Shown here in pieces: positions 1 through 6,787 of a stretch of 13,798 nt of DNA. The translations under genes were made by a program, and so were the position numbers. This stretch comes from an uncultured Clostridia bacterium. GTDB taxonomy: Bacteria > Bacillota > Clostridia > Christensenellales > UBA1242. The notes under the pieces were generated by a model. That model worked only from the letters and a program-made list of their open reading frames with translations, was not told the origin of the DNA and ran no database searches. The stretch's first letter is position 1. Each line of letters begins with the position of its first letter. The stretch is from assembly GCA_948439925.1 (NCBI GenBank), contig CAOJNR010000009.1, forward strand, positions 1-13,798, written 5' to 3'.

Positions 1-517
1 GGCTAAACTTAGAATTTCAGGAATTTGCAACGATTCAATAGTGGACGGCCCAGGACTGCGCCTAACAATTTTCACACAAGGTTGTCCTCACCACTGTGAA
101 GGCTGTCACAATCCACAGACACATGACTTCAAAGGTGGCAAAAAGGTAAGTGTGAGAAAGATTTTTGCACAGATAAAAGACAATCCAATTTTGACTGGGA
201 TAACTTTTTCTGGTGGCGAGCCGTTTATGCAAGCAAAAGCGCTCACCATTCTTGCAAAGAAAATCAAATCTGAGCTCGGGCTGGAAATTGCCATATACTC
301 AGGTTTCACATTTGAGGTGCTTTATTCGGACACACCAAAAGGCGCACGTGAGCTTTTATCTTATGCCGATGTGCTGATTGACGGCAAGTTTATTCTCGCT
401 CAGCGCAGTCTTAATCTTAAATTCAAAGGTTCAAAAAATCAGCGCACCATCAATGTGCCAGTTTCACTCGAAAAAGGCAAGGCCATACTCGAAAAATCAC
501 CTCGCTGGGTGTCTTAG
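1..517 (+). CDS. nrdG: Anaerobic ribonucleotide reductase activating protein, 5' end outside window
   Basis: Radical-SAM activase that puts the glycyl radical on the class III (anaerobic) ribonucleotide reductase NrdD, using S-adenosylmethionine and a 4Fe-4S cluster. The first complete codon is at base 2, and the frame is open to the window edge (AKLRISGICNDSIVDGPGLR...), so only a few N-terminal residues are missing; the GTG at 41 is internal. The radical-SAM cysteines CX3CX2C are visible in GCPHHCEGCHNP (codons at 83, 95 and 104), followed by the SGGEP motif that contacts SAM. Family members are about 150-200 residues, and at least 171 are seen here, so the protein is probably whole. nrdD would be expected upstream, outside the window. 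The tail SPRWVS and the TAG stop are encoded by the start of a repeat unit (509 onward), so the native C-terminus may have been replaced by repeat sequence. Function is secure; the C-terminal point is inference. Confidence 0.93.
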   Translation, partial: AKLRISGICNDSIVDGPGLRLTIFTQGCPHHCEGCHNPQTHDFKGGKKVSVRKIFAQIKDNPILTGITFSGGEPFMQAKALTILAKKIKSELGLEIAIYSGFTFEVLYSDTPKGARELLSYADVLIDGKFILAQRSLNLKFKGSKNQRTINVPVSLEKGKAILEKSPRWVS

Positions 518-703
518 ACACTTTACAGGGACATCATATTAATTCTAATTCGTAATATTTCTCATTAAAGTCTAATTTGAAATTGCACTTATTGTGTCTT
601 AGACACTTTACAGGGACTGCAAATTAAATTTTAATTCTTACTATTTCCCATTAAAAGCCTAATTTAAAAATGCACTTATTGTGTCTTAGACACTTTACAG
701 GAG
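509..703. repeat. Tandem 85-87 bp repeat with 13-bp palindromic core, three copies (last truncated)
   Basis: The perfect inverted repeat GTGTCTTAGACAC (6-bp arms, 1-nt centre) followed by TTTACAGG occurs at 509, 594 and 681, spaced 85 and 87 bp apart. The sequence between cores is also related: both intervening segments end in TGCACTTATT and share blocks such as CATTAAA and CTAATTT, but they have diverged. The cores and their TTTACAGG extension are identical, so they are either under selection or more recently homogenised. The first core contains the nrdG stop codon. The third copy breaks off after TTTACAGG. No ORF is present inside. It could be a binding-site array, a small non-autonomous element or nested ends of an insertion sequence; the sequence alone does not decide. 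Confidence 0.85.
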
Positions 704-874
704 TGAATAAGACAATAAAAATTATTTTTTCTTATTTTTAAACAAACACTGCGCGTAAAATATTAATATTTTGAAATTATTTGTCGAATTGTGTTGAATT
801 TAACTCAAATTTTGAGTAACACATGATTTTTCTTATCATTTGTTTTACAATCTTTCTAAGAAGGTAAAAGGAAT
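704..874 (+). promoter_or_regulatory. Upstream region of the first xre gene with putative operator and promoter
   Basis: AT-rich stretch with no gene. It holds a perfect 16-bp palindrome AAAATATTAATATTTT (757-772) and a second inverted repeat ACTCAAA-T-TTTGAGT (803-817). The latter overlaps a possible -35 (TTGAGT, 812-817), which is 16 nt from a possible -10 (TATCAT, 834-839). That is the usual arrangement for an autoregulated HTH repressor. Ribosome-binding sequence AAGAAGG/AAAGGA lies at 858-872 before the ATG at 875. The operator and promoter are inferred from position and symmetry only. Confidence 0.45.
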
Positions 875-1075
875 ATGGTAGGAGATAGAATAAAGCTTCT
901 TAGAAACGAGAAAAACATTTCACAAGAAGTTCTCGCGCAAAATATAACTTCAAATCAAAAGCAAATCAGCAAGTGGGAAAGAGGTCAAATTGAGCCAAAC
1001 ATCGACATGCTCAAAAAACTTGCCGACTATTTTGGCGTGTCAGTTGATTACTTACTTGAACGAGTGGATTTCTAA
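875..1075 (+). CDS. Small XRE-family HTH transcriptional regulator
   Basis: 66-residue single-domain DNA-binding protein of the Cro/C1 (XRE) type. Residues about 5-60 form the five-helix fold: IKLLRNEKNISQEVLA, then the recognition part NQKQISKWERGQIEPN, then MLKKLADYFGVSVDYLLE, which is the typical end of this family. There is no effector, protease or membrane domain. The start is supported by AAGAAGG/AAAGGA just upstream. The gene stands alone between the palindromic repeat array and a rho-independent terminator (1202-1224). The inverted repeat at 803-817 is a plausible own operator. The target is unknown; such proteins often control themselves and a neighbour, phage or plasmid genes, or stress genes. 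Confidence 0.88.
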   Translation: MVGDRIKLLRNEKNISQEVLAQNITSNQKQISKWERGQIEPNIDMLKKLADYFGVSVDYLLERVDF

Positions 1076-1201
1076 GGTTATATAATACACTTATTTGAAG
1101 CATTGAACATTTTTTTACACAGTGTTGCAACGCCTCAATAGATAAGTTTGACTGCAAAGGATAAAAGAAATTCTATATCTCATTGATTAAATTTTTAATT
1201 G

Positions 1202-1224
1202 AAAGAGCCTAAGGCTCTTTTTTT
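1202..1224 (+). terminator. Rho-independent terminator after the first xre
   Basis: Perfect 8-bp stem AAAGAGCC/GGCTCTTT with loop TAA, running into an uninterrupted T run (1217-1224). A weaker second hairpin, GTGC-TTTAA-GCAC followed by five Ts (1229-1246), follows directly. Together they separate xre from metG. Confidence 0.85.
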
Positions 1225-1297
1225 GTGTGTGCTTTAAGCACTTTTTATCAGAATTTGAGCATAACTATTTAAAAACATATCCTTCCTTTCATTTAAG

Positions 1298-1342
1298 TTG
1301 ACTTTTATTTTTTGTTGTGATAACATTTTGATTGAAATGGAG
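1298..1342 (+). promoter_or_regulatory. metG promoter and ribosome-binding site
   Basis: TTGACT (1298-1303), a 17-nt spacer and TAACAT (1321-1326) make a good sigma-A type promoter. Transcription would start near 1333, leaving a leader of about 18 nt. GGAG at 1339-1342 lies 8 nt before the ATG. The leader is too short for a T-box or SAM riboswitch, so tRNA-sensing control of this synthetase gene is not supported. Confidence 0.75.
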
Positions 1343-1350
1343 AAAAAACA

Positions 1351-2934
1351 ATGAACGACAAATTTTATATCACCACACCAATTTATTATCCAAGCAATAA
1401 GTTCACACTTGGCAACTGCTACACCACTGTCATTTGCGACGCTATTGCAAGGTTTAACCGTTTTCAAGGAAAAGATGTCTTTTTCCTTACTGGAACTGAC
1501 GAGCATGGTCAAAAGATTTCGCTTTCAGCTTCAAAGCAAGGCAAGAGCGAAAAGGAATATCTTGACGAAATGATTGCTGACGCAAAAGCGCTTTGGGCAA
1601 TGCTTGGAATAAGCTATGACAAATTCATCAGAACAACTGACTCTTATCATGAAAAAAGCGTGCAAAAAATTTTTAAGACCCTTTATGACAAAGGATATAT
1701 TTACAAGAGCGAGTATGAAGGTCTTTACTGCACACCTTGTGAGTCTTTCTGGACAGAAAGCCAACTTGTTGATGGCAAATGTCCAGACTGCGGACGCGAA
1801 GTTATTCCACAAAAAGAAGAGGCATATTTTTTCAAACTTTCATCTTTCACTGATAAACTTTTGACTTTATATAAAGAAAACCCACAGTTTTTGCAACCTC
1901 AATCAAGAGTCAATGAAATGATCAACAATTTCCTCAAACCAGGGCTTTCTGACCTTTGTGTTTCAAGAACTTCTGTTAAATGGGGAATTCCTGTTGATTT
2001 CGATCCAAAACATACTGTCTATGTTTGGATTGACGCGCTGACAAACTATATTAACGCGCTTGGCTATAACTCAGAAGACGACAGTCTTTTCAAAAAGTTT
2101 TGGCCTGCAAATGTTCACATGGTTGGAAAGGAGATTGTCCGATTTCACGCTATCATTTGGCCTGCACTCCTTATGGCACTTGACCTTCCACTTCCTGAGC
2201 GCATTTTTGCTCATGGCTGGATGCTTTTTGGCGGTGACAAACTTTCAAAGAGCAAGACCACAGGTTCAGTTGAATGCATTGATCCACGTATTCTCGTGCC
2301 TGAATACTCTGCTGACGCAGTCAGATATATTCTTCTTCGTGAAATTCCTTTTGGCTCAGACGGAAACTATACAACCGAGATTTTCCTCAATCGTTTCAAC
2401 AGTGACCTTGTCAACAATTTCGGCAATCTTGTTTCAAGAACACTTAGCATGCTGAAAAAATATTTTGGCTCAGTTGTTCCAAAACACTATGTGGCAAAGG
2501 AAACTGATGATATTGAACTTCAAGCAAATGTTTTGAAAGAAACTGACAATGTTTTCAAAGTTATGAAAGATTTTGATGTTTCAAAAGCGCTGATTTCAAT
2601 CTTTAATATTTTCAGCCTTGCAAACACCTACATTCAAAAAGTTGAGCCTTGGACGATTGCCAAAGATGAAAATCAAAAAGAACGCCTTTCAATCGTGATT
2701 ACAAACCTTTTGGAGTCAATCAGAATTGGAACAACCCTTCTTGCTTCTTTCCTTCCAGAATGTTCAGGAAAAGTTTTGGAGGCATTGAACCTTGACAAAA
2801 ATGCTCTTTTTGCAAACCTCGACAACTTCTATGGCATTGAAGAAGGCAAAGAGATTCTTCCAATCGCAATCCTTTTCCCTCGACTTGACATCAATGCAGA
2901 GTTTGAAAAGCTTGCGCGCATTATGGCGCCTTAG
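1351..2934 (+). CDS. metG: Methionyl-tRNA synthetase, short form with altered HIGH motif
   Basis: Class I aminoacyl-tRNA synthetase that activates methionine with ATP and charges initiator and elongator tRNA-Met in the cytoplasm. The Rossmann catalytic domain opens with FYITTPIYYPSNKF and includes TGTDEHGQKI. A zinc-knuckle insert has cysteines 127, 130, 144 and 147 (CTPC...CPDC). KLSKS is at residues 297-301. The helical anticodon-binding domain follows, with the conserved Trp of VEPWTIAKD at 434. At 527 residues it lacks the C-terminal Trbp111-like OB-fold that brings Bacillus MetRS to about 660 residues. Odd point: the HIGH motif reads TLGN at residues 19-22, so both histidines are replaced. 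The rest of the active site looks intact, so it is probably functional. The gene is monocistronic, between its own promoter and the terminator at 2944-2972. Confidence 0.97.
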   Translation: MNDKFYITTPIYYPSNKFTLGNCYTTVICDAIARFNRFQGKDVFFLTGTDEHGQKISLSASKQGKSEKEYLDEMIADAKALWAMLGISYDKFIRTTDSYHEKSVQKIFKTLYDKGYIYKSEYEGLYCTPCESFWTESQLVDGKCPDCGREVIPQKEEAYFFKLSSFTDKLLTLYKENPQFLQPQSRVNEMINNFLKPGLSDLCVSRTSVKWGIPVDFDPKHTVYVWIDALTNYINALGYNSEDDSLFKKFWPANVHMVGKEIVRFHAIIWPALLMALDLPLPERIFAHGWMLFGGDKLSKSKTTGSVECIDPRILVPEYSADAVRYILLREIPFGSDGNYTTEIFLNRFNSDLVNNFGNLVSRTLSMLKKYFGSVVPKHYVAKETDDIELQANVLKETDNVFKVMKDFDVSKALISIFNIFSLANTYIQKVEPWTIAKDENQKERLSIVITNLLESIRIGTTLLASFLPECSGKVLEALNLDKNALFANLDNFYGIEEGKEILPIAILFPRLDINAEFEKLARIMAP

Positions 2935-2943
2935 GCGCTTATT

Positions 2944-2972
2944 AAGAGATGATAAGCTCATCTCTTTTTTTT
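2944..2972 (+). terminator. Rho-independent terminator of metG
   Basis: Stem AAGAGATGA/TCATCTCTT with loop TAAGC, followed by a T run to 2972. Just before it, the inverted repeat GCGCC-TTA-GGCGC (2926-2938) contains the metG stop codon, giving two consecutive hairpins. Confidence 0.88.
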
Positions 2973-3022
2973 GTTGTGCATTATTCACTTTTTAAAAATA
3001 TAACAAATTTTAAATGTTTTAC

Positions 3023-3057
3023 TTTAAATTTTGAAATAGTTATGATATAATCAAAAT
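3023..3057 (+). promoter_or_regulatory. walJ promoter, predicted leaderless start
   Basis: Extended -10 TGATATAAT (TATAAT at 3046-3051) with a weak -35 TTTAAA (3023-3028) at a 17-nt spacing. Only six bases (CAAAAT) separate the -10 from the ATG at 3058, so the predicted transcription start is the A of the start codon. No Shine-Dalgarno sequence is present. Confidence 0.65.
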
Positions 3058-3840
3058 ATGCGCGTGATAAATCTTGCTTCGGGAAGCAAAGGCAACTTAA
3101 CCTACATAGAAAATGAAAACACCAAAATATTGGTGGATATGGGTTTGTCATGTCAAGAAACAGTTAAAAGATTATCCCTTTTAGGTGTGACGCCCGACCA
3201 AATTGATGGTGTTCTTGTCACTCATGAACACAGCGACCACATCAAAGGAATTGATGTTTTTTCAAAAAAATATAACAAGCCAATCTTTGCACATAACGAT
3301 GTCTGGATAGGTCTTGATGACATGTTCAAAAATGTCAAAACTGAAAACAGAAAAGTTTTCACTGGCGATTTCGAATTCAAAGAACTTATTGTGCGACCTG
3401 TTGAAGTTCCTCATGATGTGAAATGCTTTGGTTTCAGCATTGAAAAAGGCAATCAGAAAGTTTCACTACTCACTGACCTTGGCCACACCAATGACAAAAT
3501 CCTTGAAAGTGTCAAAGGAAGTCAACTTGTTTATATCGAAGCAAATTATGACAGGCAAAAGCTATATAACAATGAACGTTATCCCCTTTCACTTAAAAGG
3601 CGAATTGATGGCGCAAATGGCCACCTTTCAAATATCGACTCGGCTAGCGCTATTGAAAGACTGATTGAGAGTGGAACTCGGCAAATTGTGCTCTCGCACC
3701 TGAGCGAAGAGAATAACACGCCAGAACTTGCTTATGAGGAAATCTGTGCAATACTTTCCAAACATGGAATGTTTGAAGGAATGGACTTCAAAATTGACGT
3801 TGCAACTCAAAAACCAGGTGTCATTTTTAGGCTTAAATGA
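3058..3840 (+). CDS. walJ: WalJ/YycJ-like metallo-beta-lactamase fold hydrolase
   Basis: 260-residue cytoplasmic metal-dependent hydrolase of the YycJ/WalJ family, linked in Firmicutes to the WalRK two-component system and to coordination of cell-wall synthesis with division; its substrate is poorly defined. It begins with the family signature LASGSKGN, which fixes the start. Metal ligands are visible as THEHSDH (H56, H58, D60, H61), with further family residues at H119 (VPHDV), D140 (TDLGH), H189 (NGHLSN) and H214 (LSHLSEENN). Length is normal. No walR/walK is adjacent, so the usual operon context is lost here. The gene has its own extended -10 promoter directly at the ATG and its own terminator, so it is probably transcribed alone as a leaderless message. 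The symbol is by family resemblance. Confidence 0.9.
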   Translation: MRVINLASGSKGNLTYIENENTKILVDMGLSCQETVKRLSLLGVTPDQIDGVLVTHEHSDHIKGIDVFSKKYNKPIFAHNDVWIGLDDMFKNVKTENRKVFTGDFEFKELIVRPVEVPHDVKCFGFSIEKGNQKVSLLTDLGHTNDKILESVKGSQLVYIEANYDRQKLYNNERYPLSLKRRIDGANGHLSNIDSASAIERLIESGTRQIVLSHLSEENNTPELAYEEICAILSKHGMFEGMDFKIDVATQKPGVIFRLK

Positions 3841-3877
3841 GCATAAATACTAAAAAAAGGGGTATCTATGCTTTTTT
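3841..3877 (+). terminator. Rho-independent terminator of walJ
   Basis: GCATAAATAC (3841-3850) pairs with GTATCTATGC (3862-3871) with one mismatch, loop of about 11 nt, followed by six Ts. It starts directly after the TGA stop. A second stem CTAAAAAA/TTTTTTAG (3903-3925) follows and is of unclear role. Confidence 0.75.
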
Positions 3878-3934
3878 CTTGGCAAAAATGGCAAAAAATG
3901 ACCTAAAAAACCTCAACTTTTTTAGATTTACCCC

Positions 3935-3997
3935 TTGAAAAGTGGAAAAAAGCGTGATATAATATAAGCGTCAAAAAAATTTTTGGTGAATAGGAGG
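3935..3997 (+). promoter_or_regulatory. Strong promoter and consensus ribosome-binding site of the 912-residue protein gene
   Basis: TTGAAA (3935-3940), 17-nt spacer, extended -10 TGATATAAT (TATAAT at 3958-3963). Transcription would start near 3970. AGGAGG at 3992-3997 lies 6 nt before ATG 4004. All elements are near consensus, so high expression is likely. Confidence 0.85.
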
Positions 3998-4003
3998 GAA
4001 ATC

Positions 4004-6742
4004 ATGTCATCAAATAATGAATCAGTTAAAACAAATATTTTAAAAGAATTTCTTGATTGGTGTAGCGATTCTGATAAACAAACCAATGCTTTTATCGAAA
4101 AGAATTTTGAAAGAATTTATGGCATTAGTCCTTCACTTGTGAATAATAACTCACTCACTCATTGCTTAGGTGTTGAAAATATCAAAAGTTTTGAAGCTTT
4201 TTCAGAAAGTTTCCTTAGAGAAAATCCTATTGATCAAATCGAAGTTAGCAAAGCTTTTAAGAAATTTGACAAAGATTCCGCTATTGAAGCAATCGAAAAT
4301 TCTATTGGAACAAAAAAAGAGCTATTGTTTAATAAGAATGGTAAATTGAAAATTGATTCAGTCATCACAAATGAATCTGATATTATTCCTGCTTTGATTG
4401 CTCTTGCTTCTGAAATCAAAATCAATCCACCTGCCGAATACAAAACAGCAAAAGAATATTTTCAAGAAACCAACCAAGCTGATAAATTGGAAGAATTGAA
4501 CCAGTATATCAATTCTTACGAAAAGTTTATTACTTCAATTATTTTATCTCTTGACAAGTCAATAAAGAAAAGCTTTGAAAAGGTTTATCTTAAAGATGAA
4601 AAAAGTTATGAAGAGTTTATTAATAAAGTTGGTGAATTCGCTTTACAAATGAGTGACTGCAAAACAGAAAATGAAATAACAGACTTTAACAAACGTTTTA
4701 AAAACTTGGTTTCTGCACACGCAACAAACCAACAGTGGAATACAGACTCAAATAAAGAGCCTAATGACATGATAAAAACCAGCAGAGCGCATCTATTTGG
4801 ATGCGACATAAGCATTTTTGATCTTAAAAAAAACAAAACTGAAAAATTTTCAGCAACTTCATTTATGAAAGCTCTTAAAAAAAATAAAAATGTTGAAGAT
4901 CCAAGATCATTAACTGAAAAATTTTCAGCAACTTCATTTATGGAAGCTCTTAAAAATATAAATAACCATGACATAAACAACTATGTCAATGGAAACCTTT
5001 ATACAATAATAAAAACGATTGAAGCTTACCAAATTAAAAATGTGGGAAAAACTCCACATGATAAACTTAGTGAAGCTGATGTTATTACAATTCTGTATGC
5101 AACATTTAAATTGTTTTCAAACGAAGAGTTTCAACTTGAAGATAAAGTAAAACTTTATGGAAAAAACGGCGTAGCCGAAAAACGCAATTCTGCATTGGAA
5201 GTTCTTCTCAGTTTTGGCGATATAATTAATGATATAAGATTCAGAAGAAATATTAACTCCGATATTTGCTATCAACAAGGCTTAGCTCTTGCAGAACAAG
5301 TTTTGGAAACTGAAAAACAGAAACAAAAGGAAGCAGAAAATGAAGCTTTAAGACAAGCACAAGGCTCTGCTAGTGAACCAACTCCAACACATATTGATAT
5401 CACCCCTGAGGATCAACAAGAACAAGCTACAGAAACTCCTTCTGAACAACAAGCTGAAACACCTGAACAACAAACAGAAACACAAAAAACATCTGCTAAG
5501 CAACAAACCGCTGCTGCGGTGAAAAAGGAAGATAATGGTTCTTCAATATTAGGCATGAGCAAAGAAGAAAGAGAACAGAAAACAAAAGAAAATGAAGACA
5601 ACCTTTCTCATGTTGCACAAGATGACATTTACAATAAAAGACAAGGCTTTTTAGGCGAACTCACAAAGAAAATTAATATAGAAGCAGGCAATATAACACA
5701 AGCGAAGAAGACCCTTGAAACAATTATTGAGAAAAAATCATTAAGCCAAGTAGATATTGATAATCTCAATAAATATCAAGTTTTTAATCCTCCTCTCTCA
5801 AAACTTAAAGAAGATGAAACTAAAATTTTATCAGATGATGAGAAGGGAACTATAAAGATTAAAAGTGAATCTTTTGATCCAGAGCCTTACAACCTAGTTA
5901 ATAATAAAATTGCTAATTTAACTCTTATTCTTGTTCCACAGTCTATCATTGTATCTAACTCAAAAACAGAAAACTATGAAACTTCACTTTCAAACGCAAA
6001 AGAACACATCACTTTAATGGAAGACCCGCAAAAAGTCACAGTTCAACCTCCTATGCCAAAAATGTTAAAACAACTTCTTTCAGTTTTATTGGAAAGATTT
6101 CCGACTCAAAAAGATCAAAAACCTAAAAAATCAAACTATAAAACTTTAATGAACGACTTGCTTAACACTTTTAATTATGAAAATAAGTTATATGAGGATT
6201 TTAGTTTAATTTGCAATGATGAAGAAGTAAATCTTGATAATTATATAAAATTTGATACAATTTATAATAAAAATAATTTTGAAACATTTTTAACTTTCTG
6301 CAATGATGAAGAAGTAAATCTTGATAATTATATAAAATTTGATAAAATTTATAAAGAGTTTGGAAAACAAATTAATACTGGTTTTGCAAAATCGTGCACT
6401 TCTGGAAAGTCAGAAAGGTCATTTGAAAGTTTTGTAGCTTTCGCTGAAAAAAGACGTAAAAATACAGAGAAAAAAGCAAAAATAAATCTTGGCAAGCCTG
6501 CTGGCAAGGCTAATGCACAACAAGAGCAAGCCAATGAAAAGCCAGTTGAGCAGAAAGTCGAAACTTCTCAAACTGAAAATGTTATGGAAGAGAAAATTGA
6601 AAAGCCTGCTAATGAAACAGTAAGTGAGAAAAAGGTCGACGAACAAGTTGCTGAAAAAGAAGTTGCAACAACTATTGTTGAAGAAAAACCTACTCAAACT
6701 GAAACATCTGACAGCTCTAACGACGACAGCATAGAGCAATAA
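4004..6742 (+). CDS. Large acidic/Lys-rich protein of unknown function with internal duplications
   Basis: 912 residues; not recognised as any known family. ATG 4004 is chosen over the upstream TTG at 3983 because AGGAGG (3992-3997) is ideally spaced for it and lies inside the longer reading. No signal peptide, transmembrane helix, Walker or nuclease motif is evident, so a soluble cytoplasmic protein is likely. Plan: helical N-terminal part (about 1-440) with a 25-residue tandem duplication around TEKFSATSFMxALK (about 279-320); Gln/Glu/Thr/Pro-rich linker (about 440-512); a second helical part (about 520-840) with a 29-residue tandem duplication around NDEEVNLDNYIKFD (about 738-785); and a disordered acidic/Lys tail (about 840-912) ending SSNDDSIEQ. 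It is richer in Asn, Lys, Glu and AT-ending codons than neighbouring housekeeping genes, suggesting fast evolution or acquisition. It is transcribed alone from a very good promoter. A scaffold or host-interaction role would be guesswork. Confidence 0.9.
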   Translation: MSSNNESVKTNILKEFLDWCSDSDKQTNAFIEKNFERIYGISPSLVNNNSLTHCLGVENIKSFEAFSESFLRENPIDQIEVSKAFKKFDKDSAIEAIENSIGTKKELLFNKNGKLKIDSVITNESDIIPALIALASEIKINPPAEYKTAKEYFQETNQADKLEELNQYINSYEKFITSIILSLDKSIKKSFEKVYLKDEKSYEEFINKVGEFALQMSDCKTENEITDFNKRFKNLVSAHATNQQWNTDSNKEPNDMIKTSRAHLFGCDISIFDLKKNKTEKFSATSFMKALKKNKNVEDPRSLTEKFSATSFMEALKNINNHDINNYVNGNLYTIIKTIEAYQIKNVGKTPHDKLSEADVITILYATFKLFSNEEFQLEDKVKLYGKNGVAEKRNSALEVLLSFGDIINDIRFRRNINSDICYQQGLALAEQVLETEKQKQKEAENEALRQAQGSASEPTPTHIDITPEDQQEQATETPSEQQAETPEQQTETQKTSAKQQTAAAVKKEDNGSSILGMSKEEREQKTKENEDNLSHVAQDDIYNKRQGFLGELTKKINIEAGNITQAKKTLETIIEKKSLSQVDIDNLNKYQVFNPPLSKLKEDETKILSDDEKGTIKIKSESFDPEPYNLVNNKIANLTLILVPQSIIVSNSKTENYETSLSNAKEHITLMEDPQKVTVQPPMPKMLKQLLSVLLERFPTQKDQKPKKSNYKTLMNDLLNTFNYENKLYEDFSLICNDEEVNLDNYIKFDTIYNKNNFETFLTFCNDEEVNLDNYIKFDKIYKEFGKQINTGFAKSCTSGKSERSFESFVAFAEKRRKNTEKKAKINLGKPAGKANAQQEQANEKPVEQKVETSQTENVMEEKIEKPANETVSEKKVDEQVAEKEVATTIVEEKPTQTETSDSSNDDSIEQ
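4837..4956 (+). repeat. In-frame 75-bp tandem duplication inside the unknown gene
   Basis: Bases 4837-4881 and 4912-4956 are identical apart from one base (AAA versus GAA codon after TTTATG). The offset is 75 bp, exactly 25 codons, so the frame is kept. Near-identity at the DNA level indicates a recent duplication. Confidence 0.9.
6212..6360 (+). repeat. In-frame 87-bp tandem duplication inside the unknown gene
   Basis: The segment starting TGCAATGATGAAGAAG at 6212 recurs at 6299, matching for about 60 bases with one difference. The offset is 87 bp (29 codons), so the protein motif NDEEVNLDNYIKFD is doubled in frame. Confidence 0.9.
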
Positions 6743-6787
6743 TAATTTAAAAATTATCTTATTATTGCCAAGTTTAAAATTTGACTT

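Noticed and set aside
41..43. GTG at 41 as the start of nrdG
   Set aside because: The same frame is open to the window edge and encodes the expected N-terminal NrdG sequence, so the gene is simply cut by the window.
509..703. CRISPR-like array (three repeats of about 21 bp with even spacing)
   Set aside because: The intervening stretches are about 62-66 bp and are themselves similar to each other, there are only three copies, and no cas gene is present. It is a tandem repeat, not repeats with unique spacers.
1247..1350. T-box or SAM-type riboswitch controlling metG
   Set aside because: The promoter at 1298-1326 leaves only about 18 nt of leader, and there is no T-box sequence or antiterminator structure.
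2060..2455. 131-codon plus-strand frame within metG
   Set aside because: It overlaps the conserved catalytic part of metG in another frame and shows no start signals or family resemblance.
3983..4003. TTG at 3983 as start of the large unknown protein
   Set aside because: The consensus AGGAGG at 3992-3997 would then lie inside the coding sequence, while it is ideally spaced for ATG 4004.
6419..6739. Minus-strand frame opposite the tail of the unknown protein, looking hydrophobic
   Set aside because: The Phe/Leu-rich translation is the expected reverse reading of Lys/Glu codons; it has no ribosome-binding site or promoter.
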